From Bacteroidales bacterium (lineage in GTDB: Bacteria > Bacteroidota > Bacteroidia > Bacteroidales > UBA932): 32,190 bases of DNA. Under the pieces are notes generated by a model that was not told the DNA's origin, did no database searches, and saw only the letters and a program-made list of their open reading frames with translations. Where the stretch lies: NCBI GenBank assembly GCA_017934185.1, contig JAGBJY010000054.1, positions 1 to 32,190 on the forward strand, given 5' to 3'. The translations under genes and the position numbers were made by a program. The first letter of the stretch is position 1, and each line of letters begins with the position of its first letter. Below, piece by piece: positions 23,245 through 31,189 of the stretch.

Positions 23245-24014
23245 AAATCTTCGTTCCCGCAGTGGCTGCGCTACTGCTGACCCTTGCCTCCTGCTCGGCC
23301 CAGAACGGGCCCGCCATCTGTGCCCACCGCGGCTTTTGGAAATGCCAGGATGTCCCCAATGAGCAGAATTCCCTGGCCTCCCTGAAAATGTCCCAGGATT
23401 ATGGGTTCTGGGGCAGCGAATTCGATGTGCACCTGACCGTGGACGGCGTGGCGGTGGTGTACCACGACGACATTAAAGACGGCATGCTCATCCACACCAC
23501 CACCTATGAGGAACTTGCGCAGAAGCCGCTTTCCAACGGCGAGGTCCTTCCCACCCTGGAAGCCTATCTGGACCAAGGGAAGCTGTCCAAGCGCATGCTG
23601 GTACTGGAACTGAAGCCCGAAAGCAGCCGGGAGCAGGCCGATGCGCTCATCGACCACTGCATCCGGGCGCTCAAGGAACGGGATCTCTACAGGCCGGACA
23701 GGGTGATGTTCATCTCCTTTGACCTGGAAATGTGCAAAAGGCTGGCGGTGGAAGCCCCGGAATTCACCAATCAGTATCTGGAAGGGAATATTGCCCCGGA
23801 AGAACTGCATGCAATGGGCATCAACGGCATTGATTATCACTATATTGCCTTCCACAAACACCCAGATTGGGTGGAGCGCGCCCACAAACTGGGCATGAGC
23901 GTCAATGTGTGGACCGTAGATACGGTAGAAGAAATGCAGTACCTCATAGATTTGGGCGTGGACTGCATCACCACCAACGAACCGCTCAAACTCAGGGACT
24001 TGCTCAATCGATAG
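23241..24014 (+). CDS. Glycerophosphodiester phosphodiesterase, lipoprotein
   Basis: Hydrolyses glycerophosphodiesters to glycerol 3-phosphate and an alcohol. 257 residues, normal for the family. Seen: lipoprotein signal peptide with lipobox LASC (lipid cysteine C18), AICAHRG with the catalytic histidine H29, NEQNSLASL, GSEFDVHLTVDGVAVVYHDD with the second histidine and metal ligands, LVLELKPE, and a C-terminal VNVWTVDTVEEMQYLIDLGVDCITTNEP. Start chosen at 23241 because it overlaps the phosphatase stop as ATGA and begins at the signal peptide. It ends convergently with tcdA, overlapping it by 11 bases. Confidence 0.92.
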   Translation: MKIFVPAVAALLLTLASCSAQNGPAICAHRGFWKCQDVPNEQNSLASLKMSQDYGFWGSEFDVHLTVDGVAVVYHDDIKDGMLIHTTTYEELAQKPLSNGEVLPTLEAYLDQGKLSKRMLVLELKPESSREQADALIDHCIRALKERDLYRPDRVMFISFDLEMCKRLAVEAPEFTNQYLEGNIAPEELHAMGINGIDYHYIAFHKHPDWVERAHKLGMSVNVWTVDTVEEMQYLIDLGVDCITTNEPLKLRDLLNR

Positions 24015-24828
24015 AGAGGGCCTTCCGGTAAATATCCTTGATGATAAGGCCGGAAAGCGTAAAGCCGAAGATACCGGTGATATGGGCCGTAGTGCCGTTG
24101 ATGACCGCTTTGGAAGAGCACCATTCGTGATTCAGCAGGTCTTCCCGGCCCGGACCGCCATCGGCCTTGGGACACAGGCAGGCACTGGTGCCGCAAGTGG
24201 CGGCCTTGCCCAGGTTGGTCAGCACTTCTTCGTCGTAGACGCAGAGGAACTTCTTGGCCGGCAGGGTCTTGTTCTTGCGGAGTTTTTTCCGGAGGGCAGC
24301 CCCCAGCGGACAGCCGCGAACCTCCCAGAATTCGGCCACACGCACCTGTGTGGGGTCCATTTTCAGGGCTGCGCCCATGGCCGAGAAGAAGGTGGCCTGG
24401 GTTTCGCAGGCGCGCAGAATCAACGACGCTTTGTCTTTGAGGGAATCGATGGCATCCACTATATAGTCATAGGAGCCCAGGTGGAAGTTTTCGGCCGTTT
24501 CTTCCGAATAAATATCCTGGACAGCCTCAATCTGCGCTTTGGGATTGATTTCCAGAAGACGGGCCTTCAAAGCCTCCACTTTCACCTGGCCGATGGTTTT
24601 GGTGGTGGCCATCTCCTGCCGGTTCACATTGGTAATGCACACCCGGTCCGAGTCCACGAGGGTAAGCTGCGTCACCCCCGAGCGAACCAGGCCTTCGGCA
24701 CACCAGCTGCCTACGCCGCCAACTCCGAAAATAATCACCCGCTTGGAGGAGAGCACCTCCATCACCCGGTCCCCCACCAGCAGTGAGGTCCGGTTATAAA
24801 TGGCCTTTTCCAGAGTAGTCTGTCCCAT
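24004..24828 (-). CDS. tcdA: tRNA threonylcarbamoyladenosine dehydratase
   Basis: ThiF/E1-like ATP-dependent enzyme that dehydrates t6A37 in tRNA to the cyclic form ct6A. About 274 residues from the chosen start. Seen: the N-terminal YNRTSLLVGDRVMEVLSSKR, nucleotide-binding FGVGGVGSWCAEGLVRSG, VDSDRVCITNVNRQ, YIVDAIDSLKDKASLI, and two C-terminal cysteine motifs typical of the family (TCGTSACLCP). The start at 24828 (MGQTTLEKAIY) matches the family beginning; the longer frame to 24873 would run through the promoter. A consensus promoter ends only nine bases before the ATG. Confidence 0.93.
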   Translation of the reverse strand: MGQTTLEKAIYNRTSLLVGDRVMEVLSSKRVIIFGVGGVGSWCAEGLVRSGVTQLTLVDSDRVCITNVNRQEMATTKTIGQVKVEALKARLLEINPKAQIEAVQDIYSEETAENFHLGSYDYIVDAIDSLKDKASLILRACETQATFFSAMGAALKMDPTQVRVAEFWEVRGCPLGAALRKKLRKNKTLPAKKFLCVYDEEVLTNLGKAATCGTSACLCPKADGGPGREDLLNHEWCSSKAVINGTTAHITGIFGFTLSGLIIKDIYRKALSID

Positions 24829-24837
24829 ACGCGGATG

Positions 24838-24869
24838 CAAAAATACAGAAAAGACCGGTGCGGTGCAAA
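24838..24869 (-). promoter_or_regulatory. Consensus promoter of tcdA, very close to the start
   Basis: Minus strand: TTTG (24869-24866), exactly 20 bases, TATTTTTG (24845-24838). The ATG begins at 24828, so the leader is about five bases at most. Confidence 0.75.
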
Positions 24870-24899
24870 ACAAATAGAGCTTTATTGCCGAAAAATGTG

Positions 24900-24907
24900 T
24901 AAATTTG
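24900..24907 (+). promoter_or_regulatory. -7 element upstream of the GH3 gene
   Basis: TAAATTTG, exact match to TAnnTTTG, 19 bases before the ATG at 24927. No -33 TTTG at the usual spacing. It may drive the whole GH3-dcu-ansB-porin-aspA run, in which no other clear promoter was seen. Confidence 0.45.
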
Positions 24908-24926
24908 AAAGCTAAAACTAAGACTT

Positions 24927-26078
24927 ATGATAAAAAAACTGGTCATTCCCTTCCTGGCAGCCCTTGTTGCCGTTTCTTGTGCAAACAGCAGCGGCAGCCC
25001 GGCACAAAGCATTGACAAGCAGGCCATAGAAGCACAATTGCAGCAAATGACGCTCCGCGAAAAAGTGGGGCAGTTGTTCAATACCCGTCCGGAGTCCATC
25101 TGCCCGGAATTCGAAGCCAGCGGCCAGGGCATCTATACCTACTCCCTGCAGGAAGTCACCGAGGGGATGAAAGCGTTCACCCGGCAGTATCCGGTGGGCG
25201 GAATTACCCTCTTTTCCCATAATATAGACAATCCGGAGCAGGTGAAGGCCTTCACCGCCGCCCTCCACGAACTGCCCCTCCGGCCGATGATTGCCATCGA
25301 CGAAGAAGGTGGCCGCGTGGCTCGTATCGGCGGGAACGAGAAATTTGACATCTTCCGCGTGGAATCCATCGCCCAGGTGGGAGCAAGCGGGAATCCCCAG
25401 AACGCCTACGAGACCGGCAAGGCCATCGGCACCTACCTCAAGGAATACGGCTTTGACATGGATTTTGCCCCGGTGGCCGACGTGAACACCAACCCGGAGA
25501 ACATCGTCATCGGCAACCGGGCCTTTTCCGACGACCCTAAAGTGGCCGCGCCCATGGTGGTCAAATACCTGGAAGGCCTGGAAAGCAGCGGCATCGTGGG
25601 CTGCCTCAAACACTTCCCGGGCCACGGGGACACCAAGGGAGACAGCCACACCGGCTATGTGCAGACGGAAAAAACCTGGGAGGAGATTAGCAAGTGCGAG
25701 ATGGTCACCTTCAAGGCCGGCATCAAAGCCGGTGCCCGCATGATTATGACCGCCCACATTGCCACGCCAAACGTTACGGGAAACAACCTGCCCGCCACCC
25801 TCAATCCCATCATCCTGCAGGAAAAACTGCGCAAAGAGCTGGGTTACAACGGCATAATCATCACCGATGCCATGGGGATGGGCGCCATCAGCCAGCACTA
25901 CAGCAGCGCCGAATCGGCCGTAAAATGCCTGCAGGCCGGGGCCGATATCATCCTCATGCCCGCCAGCCTTCCGGAAGCTTTTGACGCCGTGATGAAGGCC
26001 GTGGAGGACGGGGCCCTCACTGAGGAGCGCATCGATGAAAGCGTCCGCCGCATCCTTACCCTCAAAGCCAGTTTCTAA
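24927..26078 (+). CDS. GH3 family beta-N-acetylhexosaminidase (NagZ-like) lipoprotein
   Basis: 383 residues. Seen: lipoprotein signal peptide with VSCAN, then a GH3 N-terminal barrel: MTLREKVGQLFN, GGITLFSHNI, IDEEGGRVARI, FAPVADVNTNPENIVIGNRAF, the NagZ-type loop KHFPGHGDTKGDSHTG (about 228-243) carrying the His-Asp general-acid dyad, and the nucleophile D314 in IITDAMGMGAI. The KHFPGHG..DSH loop is specific to the N-acetylglucosaminidase branch of GH3, so peptidoglycan muropeptide or chitooligosaccharide cleavage is likely. Classical NagZ is about 340 residues and cytoplasmic; this one is lipid-anchored, as is common in Bacteroidota. The Dcu gene follows after 16 bases. Confidence 0.9.
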   Translation: MIKKLVIPFLAALVAVSCANSSGSPAQSIDKQAIEAQLQQMTLREKVGQLFNTRPESICPEFEASGQGIYTYSLQEVTEGMKAFTRQYPVGGITLFSHNIDNPEQVKAFTAALHELPLRPMIAIDEEGGRVARIGGNEKFDIFRVESIAQVGASGNPQNAYETGKAIGTYLKEYGFDMDFAPVADVNTNPENIVIGNRAFSDDPKVAAPMVVKYLEGLESSGIVGCLKHFPGHGDTKGDSHTGYVQTEKTWEEISKCEMVTFKAGIKAGARMIMTAHIATPNVTGNNLPATLNPIILQEKLRKELGYNGIIITDAMGMGAISQHYSSAESAVKCLQAGADIILMPASLPEAFDAVMKAVEDGALTEERIDESVRRILTLKASF

Positions 26079-26094
26079 CCCAAACTTTTACATA

Positions 26095-27414
26095 ATGTCC
26101 ACCGCATTGGTTCTGCTGCAGCTGGCCATCGTCCTGGCAATGATCTTCATTGGAGCCCGCGTGGGGTCCGTCGGCCTTGGCATGTATGGCATGATTGGCG
26201 TGTTCATCCTGGTCTTCGTTTTCGGCCTGGAGCCGGGGAACATTCCCATAGACGTCATGCTCATTATTGTGGCCGTCATCACCGCTTCTGCCGCCCTGCA
26301 GGCGGCCGGAGGGCTGGATTACATGGTGGAAGTGGCGGCGAAGTTCCTCAGGAAGCACCCCAACCACATCACCTTCTACGGTCCCCTCACCACCTGGCTG
26401 TTCTGCATCCTGGCCGGCACGGCGCATACCTGCTATGCCCTGCTGCCCATTATCTCCGAAATTTCCCTCAAGGCCAAAATCCGTCCGGAAAGGCCGCTGA
26501 GTGTAGCCACCATCGCCGCTTCGCTGGGCATCACCGGGTCGCCGGTATCGGCCGCTACCGCCGCCGTGCTCTCTACCAGCCTGCTGGGGGCGCACGGCGT
26601 GGGCATGGCCCAGATTCTCATGGTCACCATCCCCGCCTCCCTCATTGCCATCCTGGTGGCGTCCTTTGTCCAGAACTTCGTGGGCAAGCCGCTGGAGGAA
26701 GACCCTGAATACCTGCGCCGCGTGAAGGAAGGCCTCCTGAAGGAAGAGGCGGCCGCCGATTCCCCCACTGAGGCCAATCCCCGCGCCAAATGGGCCGTGC
26801 TGGTGTTCCTCCTGGGAGTGGTGCTGGTGGTGCTTTTCGGCAGTTTCCCGCAGCTGCGCCCGCAGTTTAACGGCCAGGCCGTGAGCATGAACTCCACCAT
26901 TGAGATGATCATGATGTCCATCGCCGCCCTCATCCTGCTGGTGGGCAAGGCCGATGTGAAGGTGGCTGTGAAAGGCAACGTATTCAGCGCCGGCATGGTG
27001 GCCATGGTATCCATCTTTGGCGTAGCCTGGATGGGCAGCACCTTCTTCGAGGGCAACAAGGAGCTGATTCTCGGGAGCGTGGCCGGCGTGTTTACGCAGT
27101 ATCCCATCCTCTTTGCCATTCCGCTCTTTGTGATGAGCATCATGCTCTTCTCCCAGGCCGCCACCGTCAAAACCCTGTATCCGGTGGGCCTCGCCATGGG
27201 CATTCCGCCGCTGGTACTGCTGGCCCTCTTCCCGGCAGTGAACGGCTATTTCTTCCTCCCGAACTATCCCACGGAGGTGGCTGCCATCGGCTTTGACCGC
27301 AGCGGAAGCACCAAAATCGGCAAGTATGTGGTGAACCACTCCTTCCAGCTGGCCGGATTCATAACAACTTTTGTATCCATCGGTATCGGATATCTGATTA
27401 TTCAATTTCTATAA
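26095..27414 (+). CDS. Anaerobic C4-dicarboxylate transporter, Dcu family
   Basis: Inner-membrane carrier of 439 residues exchanging aspartate, fumarate, malate and succinate under anaerobic conditions (DcuA/DcuB type). Seen: roughly ten to twelve hydrophobic helices, N-terminal ALVLLQLAIVLAMIFIGARV, the conserved FYGPLTTWLFCILAGTAHT, PERPLSVATIAASLGITGSP and the C-terminal FFLPNYPTEVAAI with DRSGSTKIGKYVVNHSF. The start at 26095 was chosen because it fits the family N-terminus and falls after the GH3 stop; the earlier in-frame ATG lies inside the GH3 gene. I cannot separate DcuA from DcuB by eye. Its neighbours (asparaginase, aspartase) suggest aspartate or fumarate import coupled to succinate export. 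Confidence 0.92.
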   Translation: MSTALVLLQLAIVLAMIFIGARVGSVGLGMYGMIGVFILVFVFGLEPGNIPIDVMLIIVAVITASAALQAAGGLDYMVEVAAKFLRKHPNHITFYGPLTTWLFCILAGTAHTCYALLPIISEISLKAKIRPERPLSVATIAASLGITGSPVSAATAAVLSTSLLGAHGVGMAQILMVTIPASLIAILVASFVQNFVGKPLEEDPEYLRRVKEGLLKEEAAADSPTEANPRAKWAVLVFLLGVVLVVLFGSFPQLRPQFNGQAVSMNSTIEMIMMSIAALILLVGKADVKVAVKGNVFSAGMVAMVSIFGVAWMGSTFFEGNKELILGSVAGVFTQYPILFAIPLFVMSIMLFSQAATVKTLYPVGLAMGIPPLVLLALFPAVNGYFFLPNYPTEVAAIGFDRSGSTKIGKYVVNHSFQLAGFITTFVSIGIGYLIIQFL

Positions 27415-27427
27415 CTAACCACAGCTT

Positions 27428-28480
27428 ATGAAACACTTGAAACTTTTTACGCTGGCCGTCGCTGCCCTGGCAGTTTGCCTGAGCGTTTCTGCCAAACCCA
27501 AAGTGCGCATCATCGCTACCGGCGGCACCATCGCCGGGGTAAGCGCCACCTCGGCTTCATCGGCCTATACCGCCGGCCAGGTGGGCATCCAGACCCTCAT
27601 CGATGCCGTCCCCCAGATGCTGTTCCTGGCCGATGTGAGCGGCGAGCAGCTGGTAAACATCGGCTCCCAGGACATGAACGACGAAGTCTGGCTCAAGCTA
27701 GCCAAACGCGTAAACGTGCTCCTGAATGAAGAAGGCTATGACGCCGTGGTCATTACCCATGGAACAGACACCATGGAGGAAACCGCTTACTTCCTGAACC
27801 TTACCGTCAAGAGCGACAAACCGGTGATTCTGGCCGGGTCCATGCGTCCTTCCACCGCCATCAGTGCCGACGGTCCCGCCAACCTGTACAATGCCGTGGC
27901 CGCCGCCGTTTCCCCTAATGTTAAGGGCATGGGCGTTCTTTGCTGCATGAACAACCAGCTGCTGGACGCCAAGACCGTCATCAAGACCCACACCATTGAC
28001 TGCGACACCTTCGAAGGCGGCCCCTCCGGCATTATCGGATATGTTTATAACGGCGAAGCCCATATCCTCCAGACCCCCAACAACAAGCACACCGTGAACT
28101 CCGTGTTTGACGTGACCCAAATGGACAAACTTCCCAAGGTGGGGATTGTCTACGGCTATGCCAATGCTTCCCCGCTGCCCATGCAGGCCTTTGTGGATGC
28201 CAAATTCGACGGCATTGTGCTGGCCGGCGTAGGTGACGGCAACTTCTACAAGGATGTGTTTGACGTGGCCGTGAAGGCCCAGAACCAGGGCATCCAGATT
28301 GTGCGCAGCTCCCGCTGCCCTACCGGCCCCACCTGCCTGAACAGCGAAGTAGACGACGCCAAGTACCACTTTGTGGCCGCTCTGGACCTGAACCCGCAGA
28401 AAGCCCGCGTGCTCCTGATGCTGGCCCTCACCCAAACCCATGACTGGCAGGAAATCCAGAAATTCTTTATGGAATATTAA
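27428..28480 (+). CDS. ansB: Type II L-asparaginase, exported
   Basis: Hydrolyses L-asparagine to L-aspartate and ammonia, probably in the periplasm. 350 residues, typical. Seen: signal peptide ending near VSAKP, first catalytic threonine motif IIATGGTIAG, flexible-loop region SSAYTAGQVG as in type II enzymes, second motif VVITHGTDTMEETAYFL with catalytic Thr-Asp, and AGSMRPSTAISADGPANLYNA across the substrate pocket. It lies between the Dcu transporter and a porin, 13 bases after the former and five before the latter, so they are almost certainly one transcript. Together with aspA it forms an asparagine-to-fumarate route. Confidence 0.95.
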   Translation: MKHLKLFTLAVAALAVCLSVSAKPKVRIIATGGTIAGVSATSASSAYTAGQVGIQTLIDAVPQMLFLADVSGEQLVNIGSQDMNDEVWLKLAKRVNVLLNEEGYDAVVITHGTDTMEETAYFLNLTVKSDKPVILAGSMRPSTAISADGPANLYNAVAAAVSPNVKGMGVLCCMNNQLLDAKTVIKTHTIDCDTFEGGPSGIIGYVYNGEAHILQTPNNKHTVNSVFDVTQMDKLPKVGIVYGYANASPLPMQAFVDAKFDGIVLAGVGDGNFYKDVFDVAVKAQNQGIQIVRSSRCPTGPTCLNSEVDDAKYHFVAALDLNPQKARVLLMLALTQTHDWQEIQKFFMEY

Positions 28481-28485
28481 AGGTC

Positions 28486-29673
28486 ATGAAAAGATTTTGT
28501 ACCCTCCTCTTAGCCCTTGCGGTCGTGCTGCCGGCCTTTGCCCAGGGCCATAATACCGGTACCGGCGGTCCGGACGGCGACTACGCCTCCCTGGCCCAGC
28601 GGGTGCTTAAACTGGAAAAGAAAACGGACGCCTTTAACCTGTACCTCAACTATGCCGCTTCCTTCCAGGAGAGCCTGGGGGACTGGAATTCGGCCTTCCG
28701 CGCCAAACAGCTGCGGCTGGAGATTAAGGGAACGTTCGGGGGCCGCCTGAGCTACCGCCTTCGGCACCGCCTGAACAAGGCCCAGGGTGCCATGAGCGAA
28801 GAAAACTTTGCCAAGGCCACGGACATTATGATGGTGGGCTGGAAGTTCAATGAGCACTGGACCATCCAGGGCGGAAAGATGTGCCAGTACTGGGGCGGTT
28901 TCGAGTTTGACGAGAACCCCATGTATATTTACCAGTACAGCGACCTGCTGGACAACATGGACAATTTCCTGGTGGGCGGGGCCCTGCTTTACAGCCCCAT
29001 CCCTTCGCAGGAGTTCGTCCTCAACATCACCAACTCCTACAGCGGCAAGTTTGCCGATGAATACGGCGCCAATGCCCGCACCGCCTCCGGAAAGGCCCTG
29101 ACGGCGGCCAAGCACCCCCTCAGCTACCTCTTCAACTGGAACGGTAATTTCTGGGGCGACAGAATTCAGACCCGCTGGTCCATCGGCGCCTACACCCAGT
29201 GCCTGCAGGAAGACTTGTCGGCCCCCTGCTATGACGTACTGGTGTACCTGGGCCAGAAGCTGAACCTGCCCAAATTCCAGATTTACTTTGACTACATGAC
29301 CAACCGTGAGCAGGTGGACCGCATGCGCATTGCCACAGGGCTGCTGAATGCCGGAGAGGCCGGCGTTTACCAGACCAACGTGCGCTACGATGCCTTCATC
29401 ACCAAGCTCAACTGGCAGTTTGCCCCCCGTTTCAACCTCATGGGCAAATATATGTACGAGACCGCCAGCACGCAGGAGTTGCCGCTATTCCGCCGTTCCA
29501 TGGGCTGGATCGGCTGCCTGGAATACTACCCCATGAAAGACCAGGACTTCCGCGTTTCGCTCTGCTATGTGGGGCGGAATTACAGCTACACCCGGGAGAG
29601 CGGGCTCACCGGCCTCAACGCCATGGCCCACCGCATTGAACTGGGCTTTATGTACCGCATCAAATGTTATTAA
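28486..29673 (+). CDS. Outer-membrane porin, Porin_O_P-like
   Basis: 395 residues. Seen: signal peptide MKRFCTLLLALAVVLPAFAQ, a short N-terminal helical stretch (SLAQRVLKLEKKTDAFNLYL), then a pattern of alternating hydrophobic and polar residues with many aromatic girdle positions and a terminal aromatic strand (HRIELGFMYRIKCY), all typical of a beta barrel. Features such as FRAKQLRLEIKGTFGGRLSYR and WGGFEFDENP resemble the phosphate-selective porin O/P family as used in Bacteroidota, in which the substrate is often not phosphate. Its position between asparaginase and aspartase suggests entry of amino or dicarboxylic acids. Ends in an unusual cysteine-tyrosine rather than phenylalanine. Confidence 0.82.
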   Translation: MKRFCTLLLALAVVLPAFAQGHNTGTGGPDGDYASLAQRVLKLEKKTDAFNLYLNYAASFQESLGDWNSAFRAKQLRLEIKGTFGGRLSYRLRHRLNKAQGAMSEENFAKATDIMMVGWKFNEHWTIQGGKMCQYWGGFEFDENPMYIYQYSDLLDNMDNFLVGGALLYSPIPSQEFVLNITNSYSGKFADEYGANARTASGKALTAAKHPLSYLFNWNGNFWGDRIQTRWSIGAYTQCLQEDLSAPCYDVLVYLGQKLNLPKFQIYFDYMTNREQVDRMRIATGLLNAGEAGVYQTNVRYDAFITKLNWQFAPRFNLMGKYMYETASTQELPLFRRSMGWIGCLEYYPMKDQDFRVSLCYVGRNYSYTRESGLTGLNAMAHRIELGFMYRIKCY

Positions 29674-29682
29674 TCCTATACT

Positions 29683-31095
29683 ATGTCTGAGAAAAAATTC
29701 AGGGTCGAGAGCGACCTCATCGGCGAACTTCAGGTTCCCGCCGATGCCTACTATGGCGTGCAAACCCAGCGTGCCATCAACAATTACAAAATCTCCAATA
29801 CGCACATGTGCGACTATCCGGAGTACATCATTGCCATGGCTTATGTGAAAATGGCCGCCGCCAGTGCCAACGCCGAGCTGGGCGTACTGGACAAAACCAT
29901 TGCCGATGCCATTGTCAAGGCCTGCCAGGAAATTGTGGACGGCAAGTTCCATGACCAGTTCCCCGTGGACATGATGCAGGGCGGTGCCGGTACCTCAGTG
30001 AACATGAATGCCAACGAGGTTATTGCCAACCGTGCCCTGGAACTGATGGGACACCAGAAAGGAGAATACCAGTTCTGCTCCCCCAACGACCATGTAAACT
30101 GCGCCCAGAGCACCAACGACGCCTATCCTTCCGCTTTCCGCTACACCTTCGTGCGCATGAATAAGCGTGTGGAGAAGGCCCTTGAAAACCTCATTGCCTC
30201 CTTCCGCGCCAAGGCCGAAGAGTTCAAGGACATCATTAAAATGGGCCGTACGCAGCTTCAGGACGCCGTTCCCATGACTTCCGGCCAGGAATTCAACGCC
30301 TTCGCCAACAACCTGGAAGAGGAGTTGGCCAACCTGGAGCGCAACGCCGTGCTCCTGAAAGAAATCAACATGGGCGGCACCGCCATCGGCACCGGCCTCA
30401 ACGCCGTGCCCGGTTTTGCCGAGCTGTGCACCAAGAAGATGAGTGAATTCACCGGCGACACCTTCGAGAAGGCCCCTGACCTGGTGGAAGCCACGCCCGA
30501 TACCGGCGCTTACGTGAGCTATTCGGCCGCCCTCAAGCGCCTGGCCGTGAAACTGTCCAAGACCTGCAACGACCTTCGCCTAATGGCCTCCGGTCCCCGC
30601 TGCGGCCTGCACGAGATCAACCTCCCGGCCATGGCCCCCGGTTCTTCCATCATGCCCGGCAAGGTGAACCCCGTCATCCCTGAGGTCACCAATCAGGTTT
30701 GTTTCAAGGTCATCGGCAACGACACCGCCGTGGCTTTTGCCGCCGAAGCCGGCCAGCTGCAGCTGAACGTGATGGAGCCCGTGATTGTTCAGTGCATCCT
30801 GGAAAGCCAGACCTGGCTCATCAACGTGATGGATACCCTCCGCACCCTCTGCGTGGACGGCATCACCGTAAACGCCGAGCACTGCTACGACATGGTGAAG
30901 AACTCCATCGGCATTGTAACGGCCCTGAACCCTTACATCGGCTACAAGAACTCCACCAAGGTGGCCAAGGAAGCCCTGGTGAGCGGCCGCAGCGTGTACG
31001 ACCTGGTACTCCAGCACGGCCTAATGACCAAGGAGAAACTGGACGAGGCCCTGGATCCCAAGGCCATGACCGCTTCCCATGAGCTGCTTAAGTAG
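29683..31095 (+). CDS. aspA: Aspartate ammonia-lyase
   Basis: Converts L-aspartate to fumarate and ammonia. 470 residues, exactly the family size. Seen: the N-terminal RVESDLIGELQVPADAYYG and VQTQRAINNYKIS, GGAGTSVNMNANEVIANRA, NDHVNCAQSTNDAYPSAFR, the TGTG-like IGTGLNAVPGF, and the fumarase/aspartase signature GSSIMPGKVNPVIPEV with the catalytic serine loop. QTQRA and NDHVNCAQSTND distinguish aspartase from class II fumarase. Nine bases separate it from the porin stop. It is the last gene of the run and is followed by a bidirectional terminator. Confidence 0.96.
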   Translation: MSEKKFRVESDLIGELQVPADAYYGVQTQRAINNYKISNTHMCDYPEYIIAMAYVKMAAASANAELGVLDKTIADAIVKACQEIVDGKFHDQFPVDMMQGGAGTSVNMNANEVIANRALELMGHQKGEYQFCSPNDHVNCAQSTNDAYPSAFRYTFVRMNKRVEKALENLIASFRAKAEEFKDIIKMGRTQLQDAVPMTSGQEFNAFANNLEEELANLERNAVLLKEINMGGTAIGTGLNAVPGFAELCTKKMSEFTGDTFEKAPDLVEATPDTGAYVSYSAALKRLAVKLSKTCNDLRLMASGPRCGLHEINLPAMAPGSSIMPGKVNPVIPEVTNQVCFKVIGNDTAVAFAAEAGQLQLNVMEPVIVQCILESQTWLINVMDTLRTLCVDGITVNAEHCYDMVKNSIGIVTALNPYIGYKNSTKVAKEALVSGRSVYDLVLQHGLMTKEKLDEALDPKAMTASHELLK

Positions 31096-31131
31096 CCGTT
31101 GGCTATCTTGCTGATTATTACACACTTATGC

Positions 31132-31164
31132 AAAAACGGTACCGATTTTTTCGGTACCGCTTTT
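31132..31164. terminator. Bidirectional rho-independent terminator between aspA and fumarase
   Basis: Nine-base-pair perfect stem CGGTACCGA (31137-31145) with TCGGTACCG (31151-31159), 5-base loop, flanked by an A-run on the left and a T-run on the right. It works for both convergent genes. Confidence 0.88.
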
Positions 31165-31189
31165 CTGTAAACGCCAATCAGTGAAAGAC

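Noticed and set aside
26062-27405. 447-codon open frame opposite the Dcu transporter
   Set aside because: Its His- and Gly-rich sequence is what the opposite strand of a hydrophobic membrane protein gives; no family resemblance.
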